NCBI RefSeq assembly: GCF_022647505.1
Contig: NZ_CP071409.1
Location: 620,001 to 684,000 of the forward strand
Length of the DNA stretch: 64,000 bases
Reading direction: 5' to 3'
DNA from: [Pantoea] beijingensis
Lineage (GTDB): Bacteria; Pseudomonadota; Gammaproteobacteria; Enterobacterales; Enterobacteriaceae
This document shows, piece after piece, positions 28,218 through 40,977 of this stretch. The position numbers and the translations under genes were made by a program. The notes beneath the pieces are model-generated. The model was not told the origin of the DNA, ran no database searches, and saw only the letters and a list, made by a program, of their open reading frames with translations. Numbering within the stretch: the stretch's first letter is position 1; every line of letters starts with the position of its first letter.

Positions 28218-28639
28218 CCAAGCGCTATACCCCTGACTTTCCCGAAATGATGCGTTTGTGCGAAACTAATTTTGCACAGCTGCGTCGCTTACTGCCGCGT
28301 AATGATGAAGCGGGAGAATCGGTGACTTATCAGGTTAACGGCGCCCGTTACAGCATAACCATTCTGGAATCGACGCGTTACACCACGTTAGTCGAGATTA
28401 AGCAAACCGCGCCAGCCGTGAGCTACTGGAGCCTGCCTTCAATGTCTGTGAGACTTTATCACGATGCGATGGTCGCGGAAGTGTGTTCGACGCAGCAGAT
28501 CTTTCGCTTTAAAGCACGCTATGATTACCCGAATAAAAAGTTGCACCAACGCGACGAAAAGCATCAGATTAACCAGTTCCTTACTGATTGGCTGCGTTAC
28601 TGTTTAGCGCACGGCGTGATGGCCGTTCCAGTCTGTTAA
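28214..28639 (+). CDS. yqiB: DUF1249 protein YqiB
   Basis: 141 residues (E. coli 140). It starts [17 protein letters not shown] and contains the family block ILESTRYTT...VEIKQ and a conserved YDYPN (about 107-111). No known catalytic motif. The start overlaps the nudF stop by 4 bp, so translation is coupled. Function unknown. Confidence 0.93.
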   Translation: MTKRYTPDFPEMMRLCETNFAQLRRLLPRNDEAGESVTYQVNGARYSITILESTRYTTLVEIKQTAPAVSYWSLPSMSVRLYHDAMVAEVCSTQQIFRFKARYDYPNKKLHQRDEKHQINQFLTDWLRYCLAHGVMAVPVC

Positions 28640-28683
28640 CGGCGTTGAAAAAGCTGAAATGGCGTGGAGACTAAGGATACTCT

Positions 28684-29511
28684 TTGAACAGCCTGTTAAA
28701 AATTCCTGTGGCGAGCGGGGCCAAAATCAGGATCTTACAAATCACGGATACCCACCTTTTTGCAGGTAAAAATGAAACGCTGCTGGGTGTGAATACCTGG
28801 GCTAGTTATGATGCGGTGCTTGAAGCCATTCAGGCGGAACGGTGTCATTACGATTTGATCGTTGCAACGGGCGATCTGGCCCAGGACCATACCGTCGAGG
28901 CCTATCAGCACTTCGCTGAGGGTATTGCGCGTCTGTCGGCCCCTTGCGTCTGGCTACCGGGCAATCATGACTTTCAGCCTGCGATGTTCAGCACGCTGGC
29001 TGAGGCCGACATTGCCGATGCTAAACATGTCTTGCTCGGTGAACACTGGCAAGTCGTGCTGTTGGATAGCCAGGTCTTTGGTGTGCCACACGGCATGCTC
29101 AGTGATTATCAACTCGAATGGTTGGAAAATACGCTGAGCCTCTACCCGCAGCGTCATACGTTGGTATTGTTGCATCATCATCCGCTGCCATCGGGATGCA
29201 ACTGGCTCGACCAACACAGTTTGCGTAATCCTCATGCACTTGATGCGATACTGCAAAAGTATCCGCTAGCGACTACCCTGGTTTGCGGTCATATTCATCA
29301 GGACCTCGACCTGCACTGGAACGGACGTCGCATACTGGCTACGCCTTCAACCTGTGTTCAGTTCAAACCCCATTGCACAAACTTTACCATTGACTCTCTC
29401 GCTCCGGGCTGGCGAAGTTTTGATCTGTTTGAAGAGGGGCGAGTTGAAACACAGGTACATCGTCTACAAACCCAGCATTTTAGTCCCGATCTGGACTCCG
29501 AGGGTTATTAA
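28684..29511 (+). CDS. cpdA: 3',5'-cyclic AMP phosphodiesterase
   Basis: 275 residues, the E. coli length, starting with TTG as in E. coli, after ACTAAGGA. A class III cyclic nucleotide phosphodiesterase with all calcineurin-type metal motifs: TDTHLF (about 20), GDLAQD (about 63), GNHDF (about 95), HHHPLP (about 163) and GHIHQD (about 203). It lowers cAMP and hence modulates the CRP sites proposed in this window. Confidence 0.97.
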   Translation: MNSLLKIPVASGAKIRILQITDTHLFAGKNETLLGVNTWASYDAVLEAIQAERCHYDLIVATGDLAQDHTVEAYQHFAEGIARLSAPCVWLPGNHDFQPAMFSTLAEADIADAKHVLLGEHWQVVLLDSQVFGVPHGMLSDYQLEWLENTLSLYPQRHTLVLLHHHPLPSGCNWLDQHSLRNPHALDAILQKYPLATTLVCGHIHQDLDLHWNGRRILATPSTCVQFKPHCTNFTIDSLAPGWRSFDLFEEGRVETQVHRLQTQHFSPDLDSEGY

Positions 29512-29514
29512 ACG

Positions 29515-30096
29515 ATGGCAACACTGCTCTATCTTCACGGTTTCAACAGCTCTTCTCAATCGGCTAAAGCCTTACAATTGCGGCAATGGCTGGAGGAGTA
29601 CTACCCGAAGATAGAGATGTTAACGCCTCAGTTACCGGCCTTTCCCGCCGATGCGGCAGCGCTACTGGAGAACCTGGTAATGGCGCGAGCGGGCGAGCCA
29701 TTAGGCATCGTCGGTTCCTCATTGGGGGGCTATTATGCCACTTGGTTATCGCAGTGTTTTACGCTGCCCGCTGTTGTTGTGAACCCATCCGTGCGCCCCT
29801 TTGAGCTACTGTTGGACTATTTGGGAAGAAACGAGAACCCATACACCGGCCAACAATATGTGTTAGAGTCACGCCACATTTACGATATGAAAGTCATGCA
29901 GATTGACCCGCTTGAGTCGCCGGACCTTATCTGGTTACTGCTACAAACGGGTGATGAAGTGCTCGATTATCGCCAGGCATTAGACTATTACAGCTCCTGC
30001 CGACAAACGATAGAAGAGGGCGGAAACCATGCCTTTATCGGATTCGAACGTCATTTCTCGCAGATTCTCGACTTTATTGGCCTGAATCACGCATAA
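29515..30096 (+). CDS. yqiA: Esterase YqiA (UPF0227)
   Basis: 193 residues (E. coli 193). Alpha/beta hydrolase with LYLHGFNSS at the N-terminus (oxyanion region), the nucleophile elbow GSSLGGYYA (about 72-80), and a catalytic His near GGNHAF (about 171). The E. coli enzyme hydrolyses short acyl esters in vitro. It begins three bases after the cpdA stop, and parE follows 53 bp later. Confidence 0.95.
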   Translation: MATLLYLHGFNSSSQSAKALQLRQWLEEYYPKIEMLTPQLPAFPADAAALLENLVMARAGEPLGIVGSSLGGYYATWLSQCFTLPAVVVNPSVRPFELLLDYLGRNENPYTGQQYVLESRHIYDMKVMQIDPLESPDLIWLLLQTGDEVLDYRQALDYYSSCRQTIEEGGNHAFIGFERHFSQILDFIGLNHA

Positions 30097-30128
30097 GGCG
30101 CGAGCGGGATATGACTAACCGTTTTTAA

Positions 30129-32045
<1,917 letters not shown>

Positions 32046-32206
32046 TCGGACCGAATCACCATGCTACGGTCGTGAAGATGCAGGATGGCTTTTACCGCAC
32101 AGGATGATGGATGAGAATGATGTCTGAAATGCGGGGAGAGGGGGGAATGATCCTCCTCCGGGACTTTATTGTCGCGATTCCCGCAGTGAACGTAGCGCTA
32201 TAACAC

Positions 32207-32253
32207 AGCGGCTGAATCCTGTCTGTATTCGCTCCGCACAGGATTCAGCCGCT
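32207..32253. terminator. 16-bp perfect hairpin between parE and ygiN
   Basis: AGCGGCTGAATCCTGT (32207-32222) and ACAGGATTCAGCCGCT (32238-32253) are exact complements around 15 bases. The T-tract is poor, but the site separates convergent genes. Confidence 0.65.
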
Positions 32254-32267
32254 AGCTTCAAGTGAAA

Positions 32268-32576
32268 TTAGTATGCGGCATCAAGTACAAAGATTTTCAC
32301 ATCGAGCACATCATCTTTAATGTTTGCGCGATGCGCTTCCATATGCGCTATTTGCTGGTGGTGTTCCAGGTGACGCAAAGACTCCCAGGTTTCCAGCATA
32401 AAAATTGAGTCAGGCGAATGCTGTTTCCATGGCACTTGTGCATTGTGATCAACCAGCGCGTCGTAACGGCCGCATCCTTCTTCCTGTAATACACTTGGTA
32501 TTAGCTTCTCAATAGCCGCTAATACGTGTTCGCGACGACCAGGTTTAACGCAAATTTCAGCAATGACAGTTAGCAT
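32268..32576 (-). CDS. ygiN: Quinol monooxygenase YgiN
   Basis: 102 residues (E. coli 104). A small ferredoxin-like ABM-domain protein starting MLTVIAEICVKPG. The E. coli homologue oxidises menadiol and is thought to form a quinone redox cycle with MdaB, the next gene upstream on this strand (73 bp away). Confidence 0.94.
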   Translation of the reverse strand: MLTVIAEICVKPGRREHVLAAIEKLIPSVLQEEGCGRYDALVDHNAQVPWKQHSPDSIFMLETWESLRHLEHHQQIAHMEAHRANIKDDVLDVKIFVLDAAY

Positions 32577-32649
32577 GTTATTTCCCTGATGATATTGTCA
32601 GCCTTCAGACTGCCGGGATGCAGCTTCGGTTATGACGGGTATAAAGAGA

Positions 32650-33231
32650 TTAAGCGAAAATTTCAGCCAAATGTTGTCGATAACGGACAATATCATTGGC
32701 AATATCCGGTTGTTTAATTACATCGTTACAGATAAAGGTCGGTAAACTTTCCATTCCCAAAAACTGGTTGGCTTTATGGAAATGCAGATAAAGGCCATCT
32801 ACCCCAACGCCTTCAAAAAATTGGTTTGGATCGGTAAAAGCTTCCAGTGGCGCATTCCAGGTTAGCGAAAGCAGATATTTTTTTCCCTGAATAAGCCCGC
32901 CGGAACCGTAAAGTTTTGATGTATCGGAACGGGAGCGGCCGTCGCTGGCGTACAGCGAGCCATGACCTTCAGTAAAGACTTCATCAATGTATTTTTTCAG
33001 GATCCAGGGTTCTCCCATCCACCAGCCAGGCATTTGATAAATCACGACATCGGCAGCAAGGTACTTTTGTACTTCGGTAGCGATGCTGTAGCCATTATCG
33101 ACTTCGGTGATGTCAACCTGGTGGCCTTTATCGCGCAGAAAAGAGGCTGCGATGTGAGTCAGCGTGTGATTGAGTTCGCCCTTCGAATGAGCAAATTGTT
33201 TTCCCGCATCAATAATTAAAATCCGGCTCAT
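32650..33231 (-). CDS. mdaB: NADPH:quinone oxidoreductase MdaB
   Basis: 193 residues, the E. coli length. A flavodoxin-like two-electron quinone reductase using FAD; it protects against quinone cycling. The signature MPGWWMGEPWILKKYIDEVF (about 69-88) and the GSGGLIQGKKY block are conserved. MSRILIIDAGK marks the start at 33231; an in-frame extension to 33327 has no support. In E. coli, qseBC and mqsRA lie between this gene and parC; they are absent here. Confidence 0.95.
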   Translation of the reverse strand: MSRILIIDAGKQFAHSKGELNHTLTHIAASFLRDKGHQVDITEVDNGYSIATEVQKYLAADVVIYQMPGWWMGEPWILKKYIDEVFTEGHGSLYASDGRSRSDTSKLYGSGGLIQGKKYLLSLTWNAPLEAFTDPNQFFEGVGVDGLYLHFHKANQFLGMESLPTFICNDVIKQPDIANDIVRYRQHLAEIFA

Positions 33232-33597
33232 GTTTTCGTCCCAGTTCATAAAGTGGCGTGTAGTGTACGTACGCAGATGACAAACAAAAATGAGCGCGGG
33301 GTAACAAGACTTTTGCTTCAACAGCAATAATCAGCCGCTTTGAAGGAAGCTATTACTCTTAACCTGTTGATCGGTAGCGATATCTGCTGATGGTAACGAG
33401 AGGGCATCAGCAAAGTTCAGAACAGCGGCTGCGGCGATAACAAGATCGCTATGTATAAATCCACTGGACGACGGGGCCCTGCATGATCACTCTGTGACAT
33501 AACCTCTCCAGATAAGGTACTATCCTCACCAAACTTGCCGCCGAGCGGCGTGTCGATGTTAGCAATATTCGCGCTGCGATGTGAGGACAGAAGATCA
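33232..33597. promoter_or_regulatory. Gap between divergent mdaB and parC
   Basis: 366 bases without a gene. It must carry the mdaB and parC promoters; a TACTATCC at about 33519-33526 is a plausible -10 for parC. A GCCGCC/GCGGCG hairpin lies in the parC leader (about 33538-33550). No remnant of qseBC is recognisable. Confidence 0.4.
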
Positions 33598-35871
33598 ATG
33601 AGTGACCTGACGCAGGATGGTGCAGAGCGACGTGCCCTGCATGCTTTTACAGAGGATGCATACCTTAACTACTCGATGTACGTCATTAAGGACAGGGCGC
33701 TTCCCCATATTGGCGATGGCCTGAAACCGGTACAGCGCCGCATCGTTTATGCCATGTCGGAGCTGGGGCTGAACGCCAGCGCAAAATTCAAAAAGTCTGC
33801 ACGCACCGTTGGTGACGTACTGGGGAAATATCATCCGCATGGCGACAGCGCCTGTTATGAAGCGATGGTGTTGATGGCGCAGCCTTTCTCCTACCGTTAT
33901 CCACTGGTTGACGGTCAGGGCAACTGGGGCGCACCGGACGATCCAAAATCTTTTGCAGCGATGCGTTATACCGAGTCACGCTTGTCTAAATATGCTGAAG
34001 TGCTGTTAGGCGAGTTAGGGCTGGGTACTGTTGACTACGTTCCTAACTTTGACGGCACTTTGCAGGAGCCGAGGATATTACCTGCACGGTTGCCGAATAT
34101 TTTACTGAACGGCACTACCGGCATCGCGGTCGGTATGGCGACGGATATTCCACCGCATAACCTGCGTGAAGTCGCGAAAGCGACAATTGCGCTGATTGAT
34201 AATCCGAAAACGACACTGGATGAGCTGCTGGATATCGTACAGGGGCCTGATTATCCAACGGAAGCTGAGATCATTACCCCACGTAGTGAGATCCGGAAGA
34301 TTTATCAAAGCGGTCGTGGTTCCGTACGGATGCGTGCGGTATGGAAGAAAGAAGAAGGCGATGTGGTGATTACCGCGTTGCCTCATCAGGTTTCTGGTGC
34401 TCGGGTACTGGAGCAGATCGCAGCGCAGATGCGCAACAAAAAGTTACCGATGGTAGAAGATTTGCGTGATGAATCCGATCATGAAAATCCAACGCGGTTG
34501 GTGATCGTTCCACGATCGAATCGTGTGGATCTGGAGCAGGTGATGAATCATCTGTTTGCCACCACCGATCTGGAAAAAAGCTACCGTATCAACCTCAATA
34601 TGCTTGGGTTGGATAAAAGTCCGGCAGTGAAAAATCTACTGGAGATCCTCAGTGAATGGTTGATTTTTCGTCGTGATACCGTACGCCGCCGTCTTAACTA
34701 TCGGCTGGAGAAAGTACTCAAACGCCTGCATATCCTTGAGGGTTTGCTGGTTGCCTTTCTGAATATCGATGAAGTTATTCATATCATCCGTACTGAAGAT
34801 GAGCCCAAACCAGTGCTGGTATCACGCTTCGAGCTCAGCGAAACGCAGGCTGAAGCAATCCTCGAATTAAAATTGCGCCATCTTGCCAAACTCGAAGAGA
34901 TGAAAATTCGTGGTGAGCAGGATGAATTAGCCAAAGAGCGTGATCATCTGCAGGCAATTCTGTCCTCTGAACGCAAAATGAATACGTTGCTGAAGAAGGA
35001 ATTGCAGGCTGATAGCGACACTTACGGCGACGATCGCCGTTCACCGTTATGTGAACGTGGAGAAGCGAAAGCGATCAGCGAGCATGAGCTGGTACCATCA
35101 GAACCGGTGACTATTGTGTTGTCACAAATGGGGTGGGTGCGCAGTGCGAAAGGTCATGATATCGATCCTGGTGGATTAAGTTACAAGGCGGGCGATAGCT
35201 ATCGTGCTGCCGCACGCGGTAAAAGCAATCAGCCAGTGGCATTTATTGATTCCACCGGAAGAAGCTATGCGTTGGATCCTTCGACCTTGCCATCAGCACG
35301 TGGGCAGGGTGAGCCGCTAACCGGCAAACTGACGCCACCACCGGGTGCGGTGATTGAGCAGGTGTTGATGGAGTCCGATGAGCAGAAATTGCTGATGGCT
35401 TCAGATGCGGGTTATGGCTTTGTCTGTACTTTTAGCGACCTTGTGTCGCGTAATCGTGCCGGTAAAGCATTACTGTCACTGCCGGAAAACGCTAAAGTAA
35501 TGACGCCAATGGCGGTCCATAGCGATGATGATATGCTACTGGCCATTACCGCCGCAGGCCGCATGCTGATGTTCCCGGTAGGAGACCTGCCCCAGTTGTC
35601 AAAAGGCAAGGGCAATAAAATTATCTCAATTCCGCCCGCGCAGGCGGCTAGCGGTGAAGATAAGCTGGTGTGGTTGCTGTTACTTGCCCCGCAAAGTGCG
35701 ATAACGCTGCATGTTGGCAAGCGTAAACTGACGCTGCGCGCCGAGGAGATACAGAAATTCCGTGCTGAACGTGGACGCCGTGGTACTTCATTACCACGCG
35801 GTTTGCAACGGATTGATCGAGTTGATGTAGATACGCCAGCGCGTCCGCTGGTAGATGATAGCGAAGAGTAA
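33598..35871 (+). CDS. parC: DNA topoisomerase IV subunit A
   Basis: 757 residues (E. coli 752). The DNA-cleaving subunit partnering ParE. The catalytic Tyr is 124 ([10 protein letters not shown]). The quinolone-resistance region [14 protein letters not shown] has Ser84 and Glu88, equivalent to the susceptible S80/E84 of E. coli. The C-terminal pinwheel DNA-wrapping domain spans about 495-745. The ATG at 33598 follows GAGGACAGAAG. Head of parC-plsC-ftsP. Confidence 0.98.
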   Translation: MSDLTQDGAERRALHAFTEDAYLNYSMYVIKDRALPHIGDGLKPVQRRIVYAMSELGLNASAKFKKSARTVGDVLGKYHPHGDSACYEAMVLMAQPFSYRYPLVDGQGNWGAPDDPKSFAAMRYTESRLSKYAEVLLGELGLGTVDYVPNFDGTLQEPRILPARLPNILLNGTTGIAVGMATDIPPHNLREVAKATIALIDNPKTTLDELLDIVQGPDYPTEAEIITPRSEIRKIYQSGRGSVRMRAVWKKEEGDVVITALPHQVSGARVLEQIAAQMRNKKLPMVEDLRDESDHENPTRLVIVPRSNRVDLEQVMNHLFATTDLEKSYRINLNMLGLDKSPAVKNLLEILSEWLIFRRDTVRRRLNYRLEKVLKRLHILEGLLVAFLNIDEVIHIIRTEDEPKPVLVSRFELSETQAEAILELKLRHLAKLEEMKIRGEQDELAKERDHLQAILSSERKMNTLLKKELQADSDTYGDDRRSPLCERGEAKAISEHELVPSEPVTIVLSQMGWVRSAKGHDIDPGGLSYKAGDSYRAAARGKSNQPVAFIDSTGRSYALDPSTLPSARGQGEPLTGKLTPPPGAVIEQVLMESDEQKLLMASDAGYGFVCTFSDLVSRNRAGKALLSLPENAKVMTPMAVHSDDDMLLAITAAGRMLMFPVGDLPQLSKGKGNKIISIPPAQAASGEDKLVWLLLLAPQSAITLHVGKRKLTLRAEEIQKFRAERGRRGTSLPRGLQRIDRVDVDTPARPLVDDSEE

Positions 35872-36037
35872 TGTCGCGTCTTTTCAGTGCGCAGTCAGGA
35901 GCTAAACTGCTGCTGCCAGAGTGACTTACGCCTTGCGGCTTACCCCGGCAAGTGCATCCGTTTTTGCGCTTGCCGTCTTGATGCAGTTTCAATAAGTTAG
36001 AGTATATACTGAGCGCGGGAGCAAAAATGAGGTTGCT

Positions 36038-36775
36038 ATGTTGTTAATTTTACGTGTTGCCATTGTTTTTATTTGTTCTTTTCTACTTTGTATATTCGGT
36101 AGTATTTACTGCTTGTTCTCTCCCCGTAGTCCTCGCCATGCGTCTAAGTTTGCCCACATACTTGGCCACTTGCCGCGTGTATTGGGCGTGAAAGTGGAGC
36201 CACGTAAACCGGCCGGAGCGGAAAATTTTGGTAATGCCATTTACATTGCCAACCACCAAAGTAATTACGATATAATCATTGCGGGAAGTATTGTTCAGCC
36301 CAATACCGTAACCGTAGGGAAAACGAGCCTGTTATGGATCCCCTTCTTCGGCATTCTTTACTGGCTCTCGGGAAATCTATTAATCGATCGGAATAACCGA
36401 GCGAAAGCACACGGTACGATTGGTGATATTGCGGCGCAATTCAAGAAGAAAAAGATCTCGTTCTGGATGTTTCCGGAAGGGACGCGCAGCCTTGGGCGCG
36501 GTCTGCTACCGTTTAAAACCGGTGCGTTTCATGCTGCCGTTGTTGCAGGTGTACCGATTATTCCTGTGGTGGTTTCAAACACCCATGAAAAATTCAACTT
36601 CAACCGTCTGAAGAATGGCCTGGTGATTGTTGAAATGCTGCCACCAATTGATGTGACGGAATACGATGCGCGGTCGGTGCGCAAGCTGGCAACCTACTGC
36701 CGTGAGTTGATGGACGCCAAGCTTAAAGAGCTTAATGCCGAAGTCGCGATGCGCGAGGCAAACGATACGGTTTAA
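36038..36775 (+). CDS. plsC: 1-acyl-sn-glycerol-3-phosphate acyltransferase
   Basis: 245 residues, the E. coli length. It acylates lysophosphatidate to phosphatidate at the inner membrane. An N-terminal hydrophobic anchor is followed by the HX4D motif NHQSNYD (about 72-78), the acceptor-binding FPEGTRS (about 147-153) and a Val/Pro-rich block IIPVVVSNT. Follows parC by 166 bp, as in E. coli. Confidence 0.97.
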   Translation: MLLILRVAIVFICSFLLCIFGSIYCLFSPRSPRHASKFAHILGHLPRVLGVKVEPRKPAGAENFGNAIYIANHQSNYDIIIAGSIVQPNTVTVGKTSLLWIPFFGILYWLSGNLLIDRNNRAKAHGTIGDIAAQFKKKKISFWMFPEGTRSLGRGLLPFKTGAFHAAVVAGVPIIPVVVSNTHEKFNFNRLKNGLVIVEMLPPIDVTEYDARSVRKLATYCRELMDAKLKELNAEVAMREANDTV

Positions 36776-37009
36776 TCGTGTCTGGTCCGGACCAGGGATT
36801 TACGGCAGAAGCTGAAACGAAAGCCGGTTGGCTGACAGGTTTTTCAATTTAGATGATCCGGCGGAGAGAGAGGGCTATCAGTAATAGTTCCAACCTCTCC
36901 GTAGCCTGAAAGGCTATGAGTATAAAGCGTCAAAAATATTCATCTCCTCACAATCATAAAAAAGGAAAGCGGCCCCTCTGCAGCCGCATTTAGGGTACGG
37001 AGTCTTTTT

Positions 37010-38431
37010 ATGTCCTTCAGTCGACGTCAGTTTATACAGGCATCGGGCATCGCCCTGTGCGCGAGTGCACTGCCCCTGAGCGCCCGCGCAGCCGGTAATG
37101 GTACGCCGTTGCCGGTTCCTCCCTTGCTGGAGTCACGTCGCGGGCAGCCGCTTTTCCTCACGTTACAGCGCAGCAACTGGTCATTCAGTGGTGATAATAA
37201 TAAAGCGCCAGTATGGGGAATAAATGGCTTATATCTCGGCCCAACTGTGCGCGTCTGGAGCGGCGATGACGTGAAACTTATTTATAGCAATCGTCTGGAT
37301 GAGCCGGTTGCGATGACCGTCAGTGGCCTGCAAGTGCCTGGAGCCTTAGCGGGCGGTGCGGCACGGATGATGTCGCCAGGCGTCGACTGGTCGCCAGTGA
37401 TGCCCATTCGTCAGGCTGCGACAACCTGCTGGTATCACGCGAATACACCCAACCGTATGGGGCCGCATGTCTATAACGGGTTGGCTGGCTTGTGGCTGGT
37501 TGAAGATGAGATAAGTAAGTCTTTACCGATTCCTAACCATTATGGCGTGGATGATTTTCCGCTGATCATTCAGGATAAGCGCCTCGATAACTTTGGCGCG
37601 CCACAGTATAACCCACCGGAAAATGGTGGATTTGTAGGGGATACGTTATTAGCGAATGGAGTGCAGAATCCCTACGTTGAGGTTTCACGTGGTTGGGTAA
37701 GACTACGCTTGCTCAACGCTTCTAATGCACGTCGTTATCAGCTGACCATGAGTGATAATCGTCCTTTTAATGTGATTGCCAGTGATATGGGTTTTTTACC
37801 GGCACCGGTTGCGGTGCAGCAGCTGTCGCTCGCGCCGGGCGAACGCCGCGAAATTCTGGTCGATATGTCGCAGGGGGAAGAGGTATCGATTATGGCTGGT
37901 GTAGCGGCGGGTATTATGGATCGCTTACGTGGCTTTTTTGAGCCCTCCTCTATTTTGACGTCTACGCTGGTGCTGACGCTGCGCCCAACCGGTCTTTTAC
38001 CTCTGGTGACGGACAATTTGCCCATGCGCCTGTTGGCCGATCAAATCATTGACGGTTTGCCGAGTCGGACGAGAGAATTCCGTTTTGACGAGGCTCTCCC
38101 GGGGATTAACGGTGCGATTTGGGATATGAACCGCGTTGATGTGCAGACGCAGCAGGGGAGCTGGGAGCGCTGGATTATTCATTCTGACACGCCGCAATCT
38201 TTCCATATTCAGGGGGTGATGTTCCTGGTGAAAAGTGTCAATGGCGCACAACCGATGGGTGAGGATCGCGGCTGGAAGGATACCGTCTGGATTGATGGTG
38301 ATGTTGAGCTGCTGGTATTTTTTGCACAATACGCTTCAGCGCATTTTCCTTTTCTTTACTATAGCCAAACGTTGGAAATGGCCGATCGTGGAAGCGCCGG
38401 ACAGTTGCAGGTACAGCCTGTGGGGGCTTAG
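37010..38431 (+). CDS. ftsP: Cell division protein FtsP (SufI)
   Basis: 473 residues. A twin-arginine signal (SRRQFIQASG, cleavage near ARAA about residue 27) precedes three cupredoxin domains. It is built like a multicopper oxidase, but the copper-ligand His clusters are not evident, as in E. coli SufI, which stabilises the divisome under stress. Upstream 36776-37009 holds only a short leader. ygiQ, next to sufI in E. coli, is absent here. Confidence 0.95.
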   Translation: MSFSRRQFIQASGIALCASALPLSARAAGNGTPLPVPPLLESRRGQPLFLTLQRSNWSFSGDNNKAPVWGINGLYLGPTVRVWSGDDVKLIYSNRLDEPVAMTVSGLQVPGALAGGAARMMSPGVDWSPVMPIRQAATTCWYHANTPNRMGPHVYNGLAGLWLVEDEISKSLPIPNHYGVDDFPLIIQDKRLDNFGAPQYNPPENGGFVGDTLLANGVQNPYVEVSRGWVRLRLLNASNARRYQLTMSDNRPFNVIASDMGFLPAPVAVQQLSLAPGERREILVDMSQGEEVSIMAGVAAGIMDRLRGFFEPSSILTSTLVLTLRPTGLLPLVTDNLPMRLLADQIIDGLPSRTREFRFDEALPGINGAIWDMNRVDVQTQQGSWERWIIHSDTPQSFHIQGVMFLVKSVNGAQPMGEDRGWKDTVWIDGDVELLVFFAQYASAHFPFLYYSQTLEMADRGSAGQLQVQPVGA

Positions 38432-38461
38432 CCAGGCTGAGTGCTTCAGTTGTCACTGATA

Positions 38462-38481
38462 CGGGCGGTTGAAACCGCCCG
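38462..38481. terminator. Terminator between ftsP and dkgA
   Basis: CGGGCGGTT and AACCGCCCG pair almost without a loop, between convergent genes. Confidence 0.65.
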
Positions 38482-38488
38482 GTAAATC

Positions 38489-39313
38489 TTAGTTAAAAGC
38501 TTCTGGATCCGGGCCTAAGCGATTGCCTTTATCCAGCGTGGCGATGTCAGAGATTTCCGTTTTCTCAAGGCGGAAATCAAACACCTTAAAGTTTTCTTCA
38601 ATTCGTGATGGCGTAATGGATTTAGGAATCACGACCAATCCACTGTCCAGATGCCAGCGAATAACAACCTGTGCCGGGGTTTTACCGTATTTTTTCGCCA
38701 GATTTTTAATCACGTCCTGATCAAAAACGCCTTTGCCGCCCTGTGCCAGCGGGCTCCAGGATTCAGTCTGAATCTGGTGCATGGCATTCCATGCATGAAG
38801 CTCACGCTGCTGCAACATTGGGTGCAGCTCAATCTGGTTAACAACTGGCGTCACGCCCGTTTCATCGATCAGACGCTTTAAATGAGCCTGGTTGAAATTA
38901 CACACACCGATGCTTTTTGTCAGCCCCTGTTTTTGCAGTTCAATCATGGCCTTCCATGCATCGACATAGTTGTCTTTTTCCGGACAAGGCCAATGCATCA
39001 GATAAAGATCGACGCTCTCTAACTGCAATTTTTTCAGGCTGGTTTCAATGGCCTGCTCCGCATTAAGCTGATCATCGTTCCACAATTTAGTGGTAATGAA
39101 GATATCGTCACGCGGTACGTTAGTTTCCTGAAGTGCCTGGCCAATGGCCTCCTCATTCTTATAGATAGCTGCGGTATCGATGGAGCGATAGCCGACTTCC
39201 AGCGCTTTCAGGGCCGCGTTACGTGCATCTTCAATGCTGGCCTGCCAGACGCCAAGACCAAATTGTGGCATTTGGTTACCGTCACGGAGTTTAATTACGG
39301 GTTGATCTGCCAT
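38489..39313 (-). CDS. dkgA: 2,5-diketo-D-gluconate / methylglyoxal reductase A
   Basis: 274 residues (E. coli 275). NADPH-dependent aldo-keto reductase of the AKR5 family. The catalytic tetrad is recognisable: Asp in SIDTAAIYKNE (Asp about 46, Tyr about 51), Lys in TTKLWND (about 80) and His in LMHWPCP (about 113); PKSITPSRIEEN binds the cofactor phosphate. In E. coli it detoxifies methylglyoxal and is co-regulated with yqhD by YqhC. Confidence 0.96.
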   Translation of the reverse strand: MADQPVIKLRDGNQMPQFGLGVWQASIEDARNAALKALEVGYRSIDTAAIYKNEEAIGQALQETNVPRDDIFITTKLWNDDQLNAEQAIETSLKKLQLESVDLYLMHWPCPEKDNYVDAWKAMIELQKQGLTKSIGVCNFNQAHLKRLIDETGVTPVVNQIELHPMLQQRELHAWNAMHQIQTESWSPLAQGGKGVFDQDVIKNLAKKYGKTPAQVVIRWHLDSGLVVIPKSITPSRIEENFKVFDFRLEKTEISDIATLDKGNRLGPDPEAFN

Positions 39314-39638
39314 GATATCTCCTGTTGAACCCTTATCTTTGGCAACACCGCTGTGCTAACAGTGACGACGACTGCCATTGTGTAGACAACAGAGTACAGA
39401 CTGCACTTAATGCTTGTATCTCGTGAGTCTTTTGCCGTATTGCCTGCGACTTGGGTTATCTGTGGTAGTCGGTACCAACAGCACCGACTGAAACTAAGAG
39501 TTTAAGTTTAGTTAAGAATACGCATTTCGGTAAAAATATCGCTTACTACAGGCTGCAGAAGCCGCCTGTAGTGATACTTATGCCGTGGTGAAAGCGTCCG
39601 GATATTTCGGATATTTGAATCACCATACTTTCAAGCGA
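39314..39638. other. Gap between yqhD and dkgA
   Basis: 325 bases on the yqhD-dkgA side with no gene. Contents seen: GTCGGT/ACCGAC hairpin (39468-39488), the yqhD-side hairpin (39545-39572), and a short direct repeat CGGATATTT near 39600. It presumably contains a dkgA promoter reading left. Confidence 0.45.
39545..39572 (-). terminator. Hairpin downstream of yqhD
   Basis: ACTACAGGC (39545-39553) and GCCTGTAGT (39564-39572) pair; on the minus strand they are followed by AAGCGATATTTTT. Moderately convincing terminator. Confidence 0.55.
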
Positions 39639-40796
39639 TCAGCGCGCGTCTTCGTAGATTTTGCGGCTAACTTCCAGTGTGATGTCTTGATGCTCACCCA
39701 GTTGCGTAAGCCCTTTTTCTTCCAGTTTGCCCAATAATGCAGGGATAGAACTGCCATCAAGCTGGTAATCTTTCATACGGGTTGGTACACCCATGGTTTC
39801 GAAGAATTCGCGCGTAGCAGCAATAACGTTATCAATGCGCTGCTCTTCGCTACCTTCCGTGATGCCCCAGATACGTTCTGCGTATTGCAGTAATTTCCCA
39901 CGTTTCTGTTCGCGTTTGATGTTCATCAGTGATGGCAACACAATGGCCAGGGTTTGGGCGTGATCCAGATCGTGCATAGCGGTCAATTCGTGACCCAGCA
40001 TATGGGTTGCCCAATCCTGTGGCACGCCAGCGCCGATTAAGCCATTGAGGGCCATGGTGGCGCTCCACATCACATTGGCGCGGACATCGTAGTTTTCCCG
40101 ATCTTTAAGAGCCTTAGGACCGTCTTCAATCAGTGTCAGCAATAAACCTTCGGCAAAACGATCCTGTACTTTGGCATTGACCGGATAAGTCAGATATTGC
40201 TCAATGGTATGGACGAAAGCATCAACAACACCGTTGGCGATCTGACGATCCGGCAGAGTATAGGTATATACCGGATCGAGCACGGCAAACAGCGGCTGAA
40301 CAAACGGAGAGTGGAATGACTGCTTATCGCCGGTCGCACGGCGCGTAATGACCGCACCGTTGTTAGATTCGGAACCGGTGGCAGGCAGCGTCAGTACTGA
40401 ACCCATTGGCAGCGCCTGTTGGATAGTGGTACCGCCCGTTTTCAGAATGTTCCATGGCTCATCGCCGTAAAATGCTGCAGCGGCAATGAATTTTGTGCCA
40501 TCCAGCACTGAACCACCACCCACGGCCAGCAGAAAGTCAATTTTCTCAGCTTTCACGACTTCTACTGCTTTCATCAGGGTTTCGTAGGTTGGATTTGGCT
40601 CAATACCGCCGAACTCTTTTACATCGAAGTCTTTCAATACACTGTATACCTGATCCATCACGCCAGTTTTTTTCACGCTACCACCGCCAAAGGTGATCAG
40701 AACTTTGCTACCAGCTGGAATTTCTTGGTTCAGATGAGCAATCTGGCCTTCGCCAAATAAAATGCGGGTTGGAGTATGAAGAGTGAAATTATTCAT
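39639..40796 (-). CDS. yqhD: NADPH-dependent alcohol/aldehyde reductase YqhD
   Basis: 385 residues (E. coli 387). Iron/zinc-dependent group III alcohol dehydrogenase that reduces toxic short aldehydes. The cofactor block LAVGGGSVLDGTKF (about 90-103) and the metal-ligand region with conserved His in ATHMLGHELTAMHDLDH (about 262-278) are present. Divergent from its activator gene yqhC, with a 181-bp shared promoter region. Confidence 0.97.
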   Translation of the reverse strand: MNNFTLHTPTRILFGEGQIAHLNQEIPAGSKVLITFGGGSVKKTGVMDQVYSVLKDFDVKEFGGIEPNPTYETLMKAVEVVKAEKIDFLLAVGGGSVLDGTKFIAAAAFYGDEPWNILKTGGTTIQQALPMGSVLTLPATGSESNNGAVITRRATGDKQSFHSPFVQPLFAVLDPVYTYTLPDRQIANGVVDAFVHTIEQYLTYPVNAKVQDRFAEGLLLTLIEDGPKALKDRENYDVRANVMWSATMALNGLIGAGVPQDWATHMLGHELTAMHDLDHAQTLAIVLPSLMNIKREQKRGKLLQYAERIWGITEGSEEQRIDNVIAATREFFETMGVPTRMKDYQLDGSSIPALLGKLEEKGLTQLGEHQDITLEVSRKIYEDAR

Positions 40797-40977
40797 TATT
40801 GTTATCCTTATATCAGTGCATTTACGTCATTAAACTGGTCACCATTGTCAGGATTATCGCGCCGTCCCTCAATGCTCATTCCTGCATGAATATTGCCTGT
40901 TTCTCCTGCTGTCTGGAGAATTGTGCAGATAAGAGGCATTATGCAAAGGGTATTTTATATGTAGAGAGAGAGGAAAA